Origin: Gemmatimonadota bacterium | Lineage (GTDB): Bacteria > Gemmatimonadota > Gemmatimonadetes > Gemmatimonadales > Gemmatimonadaceae | DNA: 64,000 nt | Assembly: GCA_020161135.1 (NCBI GenBank) | Contig: JAIUOB010000003.1 | Location: 496,001-560,000 of the forward strand | Reading direction: 5' to 3' | Part shown: one piece after another, positions 29,744-37,882 of the stretch | How the letters are laid out: each line of letters opens with the position of its first letter | How positions within the stretch are numbered: the first letter of the stretch is position 1 | Notes under the pieces: model-generated | Told to the model about the DNA's origin: nothing | Database searches by the model: none | What the model saw: the letters and a program-made list of their open reading frames with translations, nothing else | Program-made: the position numbers and the translations under genes

Positions 29744-30847
29744 TCACGACGGCACCGTCCACGCGTCCCCGACATCCAGCGCCCCCACCGTCACCACCCC
29801 CACCGGTTCACCGCGGGTGTTGCGCACCGTGCGCTGCACGAGGTCGCGCAGGGCGTCGGGCAATGGATCGGGGAGCGCCCCGCATGCGTCGAGCAGTGCC
29901 AGCACCGCCGGATACTGCGCGCGCGGTGAGCCGTCCTCGACCTTGAGCGCCACTCCGATGGCCCGGTCGACAATCGCGAACGTGTGCACCCCCTCCGCGC
30001 CGATCTTGCACACGACGTTGCCGCCGCACGCTTGCATGAGGAGCGTATCGAAGCGATCGGTGCCACCCACGAGGAAGGGGTGCCGTGTCATCGCACTCAC
30101 GACCCGACGGCTGGGCAGGTCGCCCGCCGCCGCCGCGCGCACCAGCCGCGCGTACGACCACGCCATGTTCGCGAGTGGCAGTCGGAAGACCGTCACACCG
30201 CAGCCGTCAACGCCGACGCCGATTTCCGCACGCGGCAGACCGGTCCATGCCGCAACGGCGTCGAAGCAGTCCTGCTGCACCGGATGCTCCGGACGCTCGT
30301 AGCCCGCCGTAGCCGCACCGAGCTGCTGCGCCCGCGCCAACATGGCGGCGTGCTTGCCGGAGCAGTTGTTGTGGAGGCGCGTGGGCCGCTCTCCCGCCTG
30401 CTGCATCGCGCGCACCCCACGCAACGCGAGCGGCTCGTGTGGCCCACAGGCGAGGTCGCCCTCCTCGAGCCCCAGCGACGCCAGCATGCTCGCGGCGAGG
30501 CGAACGTGCTCCGGCTCTCCGCCGTGCGACGCACAGGCGAGTGCCAGCGCCTCGGCGTCCCACCCCAGCGCATCCAGGCCGCCGCTCCGCAGCAGCGGCA
30601 TGACCTGAAACGGCTTCGCGCACGAGCGCCACCAGACCGGCAACTCGGGGTCGCGCGCGCCGGCCAGCAGTCGGCCATCGGCGTCCACGACCGCCGCATG
30701 GACGCGATGACGCGACTCGACCGCGTTGTTGCGCGTGACGACCACGTCCACCGCGTACTGGGCCAGCGGCGCACTGAACCCGTGGCCGACGGGAGCCGGG
30801 CGCGCGGGTGTCACAGGTTGCGGGCGGAGAAAATCGGGAATCCACAC
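29744..30847 (-). CDS. L-asparaginase II-type enzyme
   Basis: The 367-residue protein matches the Rhizobium etli-type asparaginase family rather than the common EcAII type. Conserved blocks are SCAKPFQVMPLL, ALACASHGGEPEHVRLAASML, LHNNCSGKHAAMLA, GVDGCGVTVFRLPLANMAWSYARL, MTRHPFLVGGTDRFDTLLM and GNVVCKIGAEGVHTFAI. It would hydrolyse asparagine to aspartate and ammonia. It has no signal peptide. GTG 30847 lies 6 nt after a TATCTT box, with no ribosome-binding site, so a leaderless mRNA is likely. Confidence 0.9.
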   Translation of the reverse strand: MWIPDFLRPQPVTPARPAPVGHGFSAPLAQYAVDVVVTRNNAVESRHRVHAAVVDADGRLLAGARDPELPVWWRSCAKPFQVMPLLRSGGLDALGWDAEALALACASHGGEPEHVRLAASMLASLGLEEGDLACGPHEPLALRGVRAMQQAGERPTRLHNNCSGKHAAMLARAQQLGAATAGYERPEHPVQQDCFDAVAAWTGLPRAEIGVGVDGCGVTVFRLPLANMAWSYARLVRAAAAGDLPSRRVVSAMTRHPFLVGGTDRFDTLLMQACGGNVVCKIGAEGVHTFAIVDRAIGVALKVEDGSPRAQYPAVLALLDACGALPDPLPDALRDLVQRTVRNTRGEPVGVVTVGALDVGDAWTVPS

Positions 30848-30859
30848 CCCGGGAAGATA
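30845..30859 (-). promoter_or_regulatory. Leaderless-type -10 box for the asparaginase-like gene
   Basis: TATCTT (30859-30854), 6 nt (CCCGGG), then GTG (30847-30845). The arrangement is the same as before the exonuclease gene at 7.53 kb. No -35 is recognisable. Confidence 0.5.
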
Positions 30860-30925
30860 ACCGGGACCGGGGAGCGACGGCCGTCGGCGACCGACGCCGA
30901 CACGAACCGTTGCCGACGCGAACCG

Positions 30926-31867
30926 TCAGCGCCGCGCCGCGCGAAGCACGCCGCCCAGCACCAGTGCCCCGCCAACGAGCGTGATCGGCCCGGGGACCTC
31001 CGCGATGCCCGGCAGTAGCGCGGCCAGGAGCGTCGCGCCGATCGGCTCGCCCAGCGTGGTGAGGTTCACGACGAAGGCCGGCAGGTGCCCGAGCGCCCAG
31101 TTCATGCCGGTGTGTCCCAGCAGCATCGGCCCCAGTGCCAGCCCCGCGAAGATCGCGAGTTCGCGCGGCGGCTGACCGCCCACGGGCCGTCCGGTCGCGA
31201 GCGCCAGCAGGAGGCAGGTGCAGAAGGCCGCGCCGTACACCAGCGCGACGTACGGCCAGAGTCCGAGACCCTGCCGCAGGCGCCGGCCAATGACATAGTA
31301 GCCGGCGGCCGTGATGGCCCCGAGCAGCGCCAACAGGTCACCGAACAGCGCGGTGGAGCCGCCGGTCGAGAATGCCGACGCGAAGCCCGACAGGCCGCCC
31401 GGCAAGTCGGCGGATGCGACGACCATCGCACCGCACACCGCGATCGCGACACCGATCCACTGACGGCGTGACGGCGGCTCCTGCAGCCACCAGGCTGACG
31501 CCGCAGCGATGATGACCGGCTGCAGGTTCACGAGCGCCACTGACGCCGCCACCGAGGTGTAGCGCAGCGACGCGTTGAATGCCCAGAAGTGGAGGCTGAG
31601 CAGCACGCCCGCTCCGGCCGCGAACGCGAAGTCGCGCACCGCCAGACGACGCCACTCCCGCCATCCGCCGCCGATCGCCAGCGCGATGGCGACGATGATG
31701 AGCGAGAAGCCGAGGCGCCACGTCGCGATGACGAGCGGATCGGCGGCCGAGAGCCGGACCAGCGGCGCCGCGAACGAGATGCCCACGAGCGCGGCCGCGA
31801 GCACCAGCATCGGCGACGCGCGCCCCGTGGGCGTCGCTGGGGCGGTGGTAGCAGAAGGAGAGTGCAC
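30926..31867 (-). CDS. EamA/DMT-family transporter
   Basis: This is an integral membrane protein of 313 residues with about ten hydrophobic segments arranged as two EamA halves (first half from LVLAAALVGISFAAPLVRLS; second from LFGDLLALLGAITAAGYYVIG). The family exports metabolites or drugs; substrate is unknown. The LNLQPVIIAAASAWWLQEPPSRRQWIG-like end of the first half is characteristic. GTG 31867 was chosen because TACCTT lies exactly 6 nt upstream, matching the leaderless pattern; ATG 31810 is the alternative. It is divergent from hldA across 48 bp. Confidence 0.88.
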   Translation of the reverse strand: MHSPSATTAPATPTGRASPMLVLAAALVGISFAAPLVRLSAADPLVIATWRLGFSLIIVAIALAIGGGWREWRRLAVRDFAFAAGAGVLLSLHFWAFNASLRYTSVAASVALVNLQPVIIAAASAWWLQEPPSRRQWIGVAIAVCGAMVVASADLPGGLSGFASAFSTGGSTALFGDLLALLGAITAAGYYVIGRRLRQGLGLWPYVALVYGAAFCTCLLLALATGRPVGGQPPRELAIFAGLALGPMLLGHTGMNWALGHLPAFVVNLTTLGEPIGATLLAALLPGIAEVPGPITLVGGALVLGGVLRAARR

Positions 31868-31879
31868 GCGGCGAAGGTA
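31865..31879 (-). promoter_or_regulatory. Leaderless-type -10 box for the EamA gene
   Basis: TACCTT (31879-31874), 6 nt, then GTG (31867-31865). It faces the hldA -10 box across a 13-bp palindrome. Confidence 0.45.
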
Positions 31880-31884
31880 ATGCC

Positions 31885-31897
31885 CCGGACCGTCCGG
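31885..31897. promoter_or_regulatory. 13-bp palindrome centred between divergent promoters
   Basis: CCGGAC-C-GTCCGG is a perfect inverted repeat. It lies almost exactly midway between the EamA -10 (31874-31879) and the hldA -10 (31904-31909), a geometry expected for an operator controlling both. No known regulator is assigned. Confidence 0.35.
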
Positions 31898-31903
31898 CGG
31901 GTG

Positions 31904-31918
31904 TAGCTTCCGCGCATG
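31904..31918 (+). promoter_or_regulatory. Leaderless-type -10 box for hldA
   Basis: TAGCTT (31904-31909), 6 nt (CCGCGC), then ATG (31916-31918), with no ribosome-binding site in between. Confidence 0.5.
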
Positions 31919-32908
31919 ACCTTCTGGATCTCCCGGGCACGCCTGGCGGCGCTGCTCGACGCGGCCCGCGGCCAGCACGTGGTGGTGATCGGCGACGCGA
32001 TGCTCGATGTGTACCTGCGCGGCGATGTCGAGCGCATCTCCCCGGAAGCGCCCGTGCCGGTGGTGCGGGTCCGCGAGCGACGTCTCGCGCTCGGCGGTGC
32101 GGCCAATGTTGCGCAGAACGTCGCGGCGGTGGGCGCGCGCTGCGACCTGGTCGCCGCGGTGGGCGATGACCTGGCCGGCGCACAGCTCCGCGCGCATCTC
32201 GAGGCGGGGGGGATGGAGTCCCGCTCGCTCGTGCCGGTGGACCGCCCGACCACCACGAAGACCCGCGTGATGGCGCGCGCACAGCAGTTGGTGCGCTTCG
32301 ATGAGGAGGAGGATCGCGACCTGCACGCCGACGATGTGCAGCGGGTCCTCGATGCGGTGGCCCGTGCCCTTCCCGAAGCGGGTGCGCTGGTGTTCGAAGA
32401 CTACAACAAGGGCGTGCTGGTGCCCGCCGTCATCGAAGGCGCGATCGCGATGGCGCGCGCGCGCGGCCTGCCCGTCATCGTCGACCCCAAGTTCCGCAAT
32501 TTCTTCACCTATCGCGGCGCGACGGTGTTCAAGCCCAATCGCCGCGAACTCGAGAGTGCGCTGGGCGCGGCGGTCGACCTCGAGCACCCGGCCGCACTGC
32601 CCGAGACACTCGCTCGACTGGGCGCCGACCACCTGTTGCTCACGCTCGGTGAGCACGGCATGGCGCTGGTGTCACCCGAGGCGCAGGTGCATCGCATTCC
32701 CACGACCGCGCGCGAGGTGTACGACGTGGTGGGCGCGGGTGATACGGTGACGGCATACCTCGCGACGATGCTCGCCGCAGGCGCCACCGTGCTCGAGGCC
32801 GCGATGATCGCGAACTACGCCGCGGGCGTCGAGGTCGGCAAGCTCGGGGCAGCCACCGTGTCTCCGGCCGAGGTCCTGGCGGCGTTCGACGCACATCACG
32901 GCGCCTGA
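31916..32908 (+). CDS. hldA: D-glycero-beta-D-manno-heptose-7-phosphate kinase
   Basis: HldA (RfaE1) phosphorylates heptose 7-phosphate at C1 in ADP-heptose synthesis for LPS cores or surface glycans. It is a PfkB-family kinase of 330 residues: VVVIGDAMLDVYLRGDVERISPEAPVPVVRV at the substrate site, GGAANVAQNVAAVGA, and the anion hole with catalytic Asp in DVVGAGDTVTA. It stops before any nucleotidyltransferase domain, so it is the monofunctional form. gmhA, the preceding pathway step, lies 6 kb away on the other strand. The mRNA is probably leaderless. Confidence 0.93.
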   Translation: MTFWISRARLAALLDAARGQHVVVIGDAMLDVYLRGDVERISPEAPVPVVRVRERRLALGGAANVAQNVAAVGARCDLVAAVGDDLAGAQLRAHLEAGGMESRSLVPVDRPTTTKTRVMARAQQLVRFDEEEDRDLHADDVQRVLDAVARALPEAGALVFEDYNKGVLVPAVIEGAIAMARARGLPVIVDPKFRNFFTYRGATVFKPNRRELESALGAAVDLEHPAALPETLARLGADHLLLTLGEHGMALVSPEAQVHRIPTTAREVYDVVGAGDTVTAYLATMLAAGATVLEAAMIANYAAGVEVGKLGAATVSPAEVLAAFDAHHGA

Positions 32909-32985
32909 CCCGGCCCCCCTCGCGTGCGACGATCGGGCGCGCGATACTGTTGGATACGCCTGCCACGGAGCCTTCGGGTTCCAGC

Positions 32986-33059
32986 GGTCCGGTAGCTTAG
33001 CCGGTCAAAGCGCTCGACTCATAATCGAAGGATCGTGGGTTCAAGTCCCACCCGGACCA
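32986..33059 (+). tRNA. tRNA with CAT anticodon (Met or Ile2)
   Basis: A 74-nt cloverleaf: acceptor GGTCCGG/CCGGACC, D-stem GCTT/AAGC, anticodon arm CTCGA-CTCATAA-TCGA, T-arm GTGGG-TTCAAGT-CCCAC, discriminator A. CCA is not encoded. The C27-A43 pair at the base of the anticodon stem is mismatched. The anticodon CAT with this loop fits either elongator tRNA-Met or the lysidine-modified tRNA-Ile2; it is not an initiator because the anticodon stem lacks three G-C pairs. I cannot decide between them by eye. Confidence 0.93.
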
Positions 33060-33060
33060 T

Positions 33061-33087
33061 GCACGCCCCGGCCCTGTCGGGGCGTGC
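33061..33087 (+). terminator. Terminator-like hairpin after tRNA(CAT)
   Basis: A perfect 10-bp stem, GCACGCCCCG (33061-33070) with CGGGGCGTGC (33078-33087), has a 7-nt loop GCCCTGT. It begins 2 nt after the tRNA. Only a short T-run follows (GTTTC), so termination efficiency is uncertain; it may also guide tRNA 3' processing. Confidence 0.6.
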
Positions 33088-33170
33088 GCCGTTTCGGCCC
33101 AATGCGCGAGCCCTTCCATCGTCCGGGCCCCGCCGTTACGTTGCCTGTCCGTCGTCGAAGTCGGGCGATC

Positions 33171-33244
33171 GGGCGCGTAGCTCAGCTGGTTAGAGCGCTG
33201 CTTTCACACAGCAGAGGTCCGGGGTTCGAGTCCCTGCGCGCCCA
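33171..33244 (+). tRNA. tRNA-Val (CAC)
   Basis: A 74-nt cloverleaf: acceptor GGGCGCG/CGCGCCC, D-arm GCTC-AGCTGGTTA-GAGC, anticodon arm CTGCT-TTCACAC-AGCAG with anticodon CAC (reads GTG), T-arm CGGGG-TTCGAGT-CCCTG, discriminator A. CCA is not encoded. The gap from the previous tRNA (111 nt, containing a hairpin) suggests a separate promoter; TACGTT at 33137-33142 is a weak -10 candidate. Confidence 0.96.
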
Positions 33245-33255
33245 CTGAACTGTCA

Positions 33256-33288
33256 AGCGGCCGGCATCCCCTGAGGATGCCGGCCGCT
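33256..33288 (+). terminator. Intrinsic terminator after tRNA-Val
   Basis: A perfect 14-bp stem, AGCGGCCGGCATCC (33256-33269) and its complement (33275-33288), has loop CCTGA and is followed by TTGTCTTG. It ends tRNA-Val transcription and may also serve the converging hflX transcript. Confidence 0.8.
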
Positions 33289-33336
33289 TTGTCTTGCGCG
33301 GGGCTTGGCGCGATCGCGACTCAGCGCGTATGCGGA

Positions 33337-34659
33337 TCAGCGCGACGGCGCGTGCGCCGCACGCGTGACCGTCACGCGCGCGCCCCGTTGGCGCAGACGC
33401 CCGATGGCCCGCTCGTCGAGCCGCGCCTGCAGGATCACCACATCTTCGTCGTGCCGCTGGTCGAGCACCTCGCCGTCACGGTGGACTTCGGCGATGAGAC
33501 GCCCGTCCGCGGCGGGAATGCGCACCTCGAGCACCGGACGCGCCTGGCGCATGCCCTCGCGCAGCACCTCGCGCAGCGGTTCGAGCCCCCCGGGTTCGAT
33601 GGCCGACACAAAGGTCGACGATGGCAGCAGGTTGCTCACGCGCTGGCGTACCGCGTCGACCATGTCCGCCGGCACGGCGTCCATCTTGTTCAGCACGTAC
33701 CGCAGCGGATGCACGTGCAACCCGAGTTCGTGGAGCACGCCGTCCACCACGTCCCGATGCTCCTCCCATGCGGGGTGGCTGGCATCGATGACGTGCAGCA
33801 GCAGGTCGGCCTCCCGCGCCTCCGACAGCGTGGCGCGGAACGAGGCGACCAGGTGATGCGGCAGCTTGCGGATGAAGCCCACGGTGTCCGTGAGCAGCGC
33901 CGTGTAGCCATCGCCGATGTCGACCTCGCGCGTGAGCGGATCGAGGGTCGCGAAGAGACGGTCTTCGACGAAGACGGCGTCGTCGCCCGCCAGCGCCCGC
34001 AGGATCGACGACTTGCCCGCGTTCGTGTAGCCCACGAGGGCGACCCGAAAGTGTGTCCGACGCCCCTGTCGCTGGACCTCACGCGCGCGCTCGACGTCGG
34101 CCAGACGCTCGCGCAACACGCGGATGCGATGCTGGATGAGCCGACGGTCGGTCTCGAGCTGCGTTTCACCCGGTCCCCGCATGCCGATGCCACCCCGCAT
34201 CTTCTCGAGGTGGGTCCACATGCGCGTCAGGCGCGGCAAGGTGTACTCGAGCTGCGCCAGCTCCACCTGCATGCGCGCCTCGCTCGACCGCGCTCGCGTC
34301 GCGAAGATGTCGAGGATGAGCTCCGCACGATCCATGACGCGCGTCCGGACGACCTCTTCGACGTTGCGCCCCTGCACCGGCGACAGTTCGTCGTCGAAGA
34401 TCACGAGCGTGGCGCCAAGCTCCTGGATGCGCACCTTGAGCTCCTCGACCTTGCCCGAGCCGAGATAGGTGGCGGGGTGCGGCCGATCAAGCTGCTGCGT
34501 GAGCGTGCCGACGACCTGCGCACCGGCGGTGTCCGCCAGGCGGGCCAGCTCTTCGAGATGCTCGTCGACAAACAGCTTCGCCGTACCCCGCTTGGACGGC
34601 GCACTGACGAGGATGGCGCGCTCGACGGGCGCGACGAGCGAAATGGGATCGCGACCGAT
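33337..34659 (-). CDS. hflX: GTPase HflX, no standard start codon
   Basis: HflX is a ribosome-associated GTPase that splits stalled or hibernating ribosomes. The conserved N-terminal domain (ERAILVSAPSKRGTAKLFVDE, then GTLTQQLDRPHPATYLGSGKVEELK) runs from about 34625. GMRGPGETQLETDRR, G1 GYTNAGKSSIL, DTVGFIRKLPHHLVASF and NKMD follow. The first ATG, GTG or TTG in frame is GTG 34434, which would delete about 65 conserved residues. An ATC at 34659-34657 has GGAG 7 nt upstream and gives 440 residues, so I use it provisionally. The frame is closed upstream by the TGA of the LEA14-like gene, only 8 codons earlier. Confidence 0.9.
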   Translation of the reverse strand: MGRDPISLVAPVERAILVSAPSKRGTAKLFVDEHLEELARLADTAGAQVVGTLTQQLDRPHPATYLGSGKVEELKVRIQELGATLVIFDDELSPVQGRNVEEVVRTRVMDRAELILDIFATRARSSEARMQVELAQLEYTLPRLTRMWTHLEKMRGGIGMRGPGETQLETDRRLIQHRIRVLRERLADVERAREVQRQGRRTHFRVALVGYTNAGKSSILRALAGDDAVFVEDRLFATLDPLTREVDIGDGYTALLTDTVGFIRKLPHHLVASFRATLSEAREADLLLHVIDASHPAWEEHRDVVDGVLHELGLHVHPLRYVLNKMDAVPADMVDAVRQRVSNLLPSSTFVSAIEPGGLEPLREVLREGMRQARPVLEVRIPAADGRLIAEVHRDGEVLDQRHDEDVVILQARLDERAIGRLRQRGARVTVTRAAHAPSR

Positions 34660-34683
34660 GAGAACGCTCCGCGGTGGACGACG

Positions 34684-35190
34684 TCAGCGCGAATCGCGCG
34701 ACATCGAAGAGTAGCGGCCGCGCTGGTCATACGGCCGCGTGAAATTGCCGATCGGCGTGGCGACGGTGAAGTCGCCGCGCACGCGGTAGTTGACCGTGCC
34801 CGACTGCAGCAGCGCACGTCCGGCCTGCCCCAGCCCGGCATACGTGAAGCGGACCGGCAGGCGCACCGTCGACGAATCGTTGCCGGCGACGACAAAGCGC
34901 GAATCGAGCGCACCATCGCCCAGCGGGATGCTGTCGACATCGACCTTGTACGTCATGCGCAGGGCGTCGAGCTTGTAGCCGTTCGGGTTGTAGACCGACA
35001 GCACGACGTCCACGCTGCCACCGGACAGGCCCAAACCGGTCACCGCGACCTCGCGCAACGTGACGACCGGCTCCTTGAACGAACCACGTCCGATGAGGGA
35101 GCAGGCGCCGATCGACGCCGTCGCGACGAGCGCAGCGGCGACACCCAGCACACGCCGCACCATGGTGCGGCGACGCAGACGATTCACCAT
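34684..35190 (-). CDS. LEA14-like (WHy domain) lipoprotein
   Basis: The 168-residue product starts with a basic stretch and then a lipoprotein signal (VRRVLGVAAALVATASIGAC; lipobox SIGAC). The mature part is a late-embryogenesis-abundant type 2 / WHy domain: VTGLGLSGGSVDVVLSVYNPNGYKLDALRMTYKVDVDSIPLGDG. Such proteins are membrane-anchored and connected with desiccation or stress; the exact role is unknown. ATG 35190 overlaps the rarA stop by 1 nt (TGATG); ATG 35163 also gives a good signal peptide. Its TGA stop is in frame with hflX. Confidence 0.85.
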   Translation of the reverse strand: MVNRLRRRTMVRRVLGVAAALVATASIGACSLIGRGSFKEPVVTLREVAVTGLGLSGGSVDVVLSVYNPNGYKLDALRMTYKVDVDSIPLGDGALDSRFVVAGNDSSTVRLPVRFTYAGLGQAGRALLQSGTVNYRVRGDFTVATPIGNFTRPYDQRGRYSSMSRDSR

Positions 35191-36584
35191 CAACGGGACT
35201 CTCCAGGATCGGGTTCGGGGGTTGCCGTGGCGCCCTCGTCGGCGCGCGCGCGCAGCGACGCCCACCAGGCCAGCCGTCGCGCGATGTCCTTCTCGAAGCC
35301 GAACGGCCCGGGCTCGTAGAAGGTGCGCGTGCGGACCTCGTCCGGCAGGTACTCCTGCGGAAGGTAGGCCTCGGGGACCGCGTGCGCATACTGGTACCCA
35401 TCGCCATACCCGAGTTCCTTCATCAGCCGCGTGGGGGCGTTGCGGAGGTGCTTGGGGACCGGCGCCGCCGGCGTGGCGCGAGCCGCCTCGAGCGCTGCAC
35501 TCCATGCCTCGTACACGCGCGACGACTTGGGTGCGGTCGCGAGGTACACTGCCGCCTCCGCCAACGCGAGCTCGCCCTCCGGCGACCCCAGGCGCTCGTA
35601 GGTCTCCGCCGCCGTGAGCGCGATGGTCAGCGCCTGCGGATCGGCGAGCCCCACATCCTCGGCGGCCATCCGCACCATGCGCCGCGCCACATAGCGCGGA
35701 TCTTCCCCGCCCGCGATCATGCGCGCGAGCCAGTAGAGGGCACCCTGTGGGTCGCTGCCGCGCAGCGCCTTGTGCAGCGCCGAGATAAGGTTGTAGTGCT
35801 CCTCGCCACTCTTGTCGTACCGCGCGACGCGATGCTGCAGCGCCGCCTCGGCCCCGGCCACATCGATCGTCGCGCCATCATCGATGAGCGCCGCCGCCGC
35901 CTCGAGCACACCCAGCAGGCGCCGTGCGTCGCCATCCGCAGCGGTGGCAAGGAGGGCGCGCGCATCGTCGGCAATCCGCAGCTGTCGCGCGCCGAGCCCA
36001 CGCGTCACGTCCGCGAGCGCGCGATCGACAAGCGCTTCGAGCGCCGCGGTGGGGATGGGCTCCAGCACCAGCACCCGCATGCGCGACAGCAACGCGCCGT
36101 TGAGCGCGAAAGACGGGTTCTCGGTGGTCGCGCCGATGAGGACGACGGTGCCCGCTTCCACGTGCGGCAGGAACGCGTCCTGCTGCGCCCGGTTGAAGCG
36201 ATGGATCTCGTCGACAAAGAGAATCGTACCGCGTCCTGCGGCACGGCGCCCCTCGGCCTCGGTCACCACCTCGCGCACCCGCGCGACGCCATCGCTGACG
36301 GCAGAGAAGCTCACGAACGCCGCGTCGATCGAGTTTGCGAGCAGGCGCGCCAGTGTGGTCTTCCCCACGCCCGGTGGCCCCCAGAAGACCATCGAGTCGA
36401 CGATGCCGCGCGTCAGCGATTCCCGAAGCGGACGGCCCGGAGCCAGCAGGTGCGCCTGCCCGAGATACTCGTCGAGGGTGCGCGGTCGCAGGCGATTGGC
36501 GAGCGGCTCAGGCACACGGCTGGAGAACAGCGTGTCGCCGCCGTCGCGGGCCGCCTCACGACCGGCACGTGGGCGCCCACTCAT
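35190..36584 (-). CDS. rarA: Replication-associated recombination AAA+ ATPase RarA
   Basis: RarA (MgsA family) acts at stalled forks. The 464 residues show the N-terminal PLANRLRPRTLDEYLGQAHLL, Walker A WGPPGVGKTTLARLLA, Walker B ILFVDEIHRFN, sensor GATTENPSFALNGALLSR and the C-terminal tetramerisation region (YNLISALHKALRGSDPQGALYWLARMIAGGEDPRYVARRMVR). ATG 36584 overlaps the CCA gene stop as ATGA. Confidence 0.95.
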   Translation of the reverse strand: MSGRPRAGREAARDGGDTLFSSRVPEPLANRLRPRTLDEYLGQAHLLAPGRPLRESLTRGIVDSMVFWGPPGVGKTTLARLLANSIDAAFVSFSAVSDGVARVREVVTEAEGRRAAGRGTILFVDEIHRFNRAQQDAFLPHVEAGTVVLIGATTENPSFALNGALLSRMRVLVLEPIPTAALEALVDRALADVTRGLGARQLRIADDARALLATAADGDARRLLGVLEAAAALIDDGATIDVAGAEAALQHRVARYDKSGEEHYNLISALHKALRGSDPQGALYWLARMIAGGEDPRYVARRMVRMAAEDVGLADPQALTIALTAAETYERLGSPEGELALAEAAVYLATAPKSSRVYEAWSAALEAARATPAAPVPKHLRNAPTRLMKELGYGDGYQYAHAVPEAYLPQEYLPDEVRTRTFYEPGPFGFEKDIARRLAWWASLRARADEGATATPEPDPGESR

Positions 36585-37882
36585 GCGCAGGCCTCACGGA
36601 CGCTGGGGTGCGCCAGCAGTTGCGCCCGCTCGTTGAGCGCCGGCTCGTCGAGCACGGCGTCGAGCAGCACCTGCAGCAGCTGCCCCAGCCGCGGGCCCGG
36701 CGGCACGCCGGCCGCACGCAGGTCGTCACCGTCGACCGCGAGATCACCCACGTCGAGCGGTGCATGGAAGGCCAGGTCCAGCAGACGGCGGTGCAGCGCG
36801 CGCACCTGCGACGGGGCCACGCGGCTGTCCGGTGCGGTGGCCCATCGCGCGGCACACACCCGCATGAACCCCCCGACGCGGAGACGTCCAACCGATGCCG
36901 CGGTGCGCCGGAGCGCGCGATCATCCGGCATCGCACCTGCCGCGAGCGTGGCGCCGAGCGCGTCGCCATGACGATGCCACCGGTCGACGAAAGCCGTCAC
37001 CGCGGCAATCTGCTGGTTCGAGAAGCGCAGGGCGCGCAACATCGACTCGGCGGACGCCGCCGGGGCGGCGCTGCACAGCAGCGCCAAGCGCAGCACCGTC
37101 CGCCCGCGTCCCCCCGGCCCCTGCGGTCGCGGCACCTGATCGACGGCGGCGAGGACCGCATCGGACACCCCGGCCAGCGCAGGCACGAGCGTCGCGAACG
37201 CACCCGCGTCGCGCCAGAGCCGGAAGGCCCGTGACGGGCAGCGGACCTGCTCCAGCGTCTTCTCGATCTCCTGCTTGACCCGCTCGGGGGAGAGACGCGT
37301 GAGGTGCGGGGCGCTCTCGACGATCGCCTCCCAGGTCGAGTGGGCGATGGTGAAGTCGAAGCGCGAAGCAAAGCGCAGCGCGCGCAGGGCACGAAGCCGG
37401 TCCTCCAGCATGCGTTCGCGGGCCACGCCAACCGCGCGCAGCGTGCGCGCCGCAAGATCGGCTTGGCCTCCGAACGGGTCGCGGAGCTGGCGATCGACCG
37501 GGTCCCAGGCGATCGCATTGATCGTGAAGTCGCGCCGCGCGAGGTCGTCGTCGAGCGACGCGCCGAACTCCACCACCGCGTGGCGCCCATCGGTCTGCAC
37601 ATCGCGCCGGAACGTGGTCACCTCGTGCATGTGCCCCTCGCGGTCGAACACGCCGACCGTGCCGAACTCGATGCCGACGGGCACCGTGCGTCGGAACAGC
37701 TTGCGCACGACATCGGGGGTGGCCGACGTGGCGAGGTCCCAGTCCAGCGTCTCGACGCCGAGCAACGCATCGCGGACGGCACCACCCACGCACCACGCCT
37801 CGAATCCGGCATCGCGCAGGCGTCGGGCGAGGTCGGTGACAGCGTCCGGCGGACGCAGGGCGGCGGCGTGGGGCGCGGTCAC
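36581..37882 (-). CDS. cca: CCA tRNA nucleotidyltransferase
   Basis: This class II poly(A)/CCA polymerase-family enzyme would add or repair the 3' CCA of tRNAs, consistent with both tRNA genes in this window lacking encoded CCA. The head domain has FEAWCVGGAVRDALLG, LDWDLATSATPDVV, VGIEFGTVGVF and RRDFTINAIAWDP; the RNA-binding neck follows with EDRLRALRALRFASRFDF. It is 433 residues long and starts at GTG 37882, overlapping the SDR gene stop. It could instead be specialised for A or CC addition; the motif set does not exclude this. Confidence 0.93.
   Translation of the reverse strand: MTAPHAAALRPPDAVTDLARRLRDAGFEAWCVGGAVRDALLGVETLDWDLATSATPDVVRKLFRRTVPVGIEFGTVGVFDREGHMHEVTTFRRDVQTDGRHAVVEFGASLDDDLARRDFTINAIAWDPVDRQLRDPFGGQADLAARTLRAVGVARERMLEDRLRALRALRFASRFDFTIAHSTWEAIVESAPHLTRLSPERVKQEIEKTLEQVRCPSRAFRLWRDAGAFATLVPALAGVSDAVLAAVDQVPRPQGPGGRGRTVLRLALLCSAAPAASAESMLRALRFSNQQIAAVTAFVDRWHRHGDALGATLAAGAMPDDRALRRTAASVGRLRVGGFMRVCAARWATAPDSRVAPSQVRALHRRLLDLAFHAPLDVGDLAVDGDDLRAAGVPPGPRLGQLLQVLLDAVLDEPALNERAQLLAHPSVREACA

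Noticed and set aside
32986..33288. tRNA pair as an integration site for a mobile element
   Set aside because: No integrase, direct repeat of a tRNA 3' end or compositional shift is seen on either side; flanking genes are housekeeping.
34684..34686. Selenocysteine or programmed read-through at the LEA14-like gene's TGA giving a fusion with HflX
   Set aside because: A lipoprotein fused to a cytoplasmic ribosome GTPase is unlikely, and no SECIS-like element is visible. It is mentioned only as an alternative to the ATC start.
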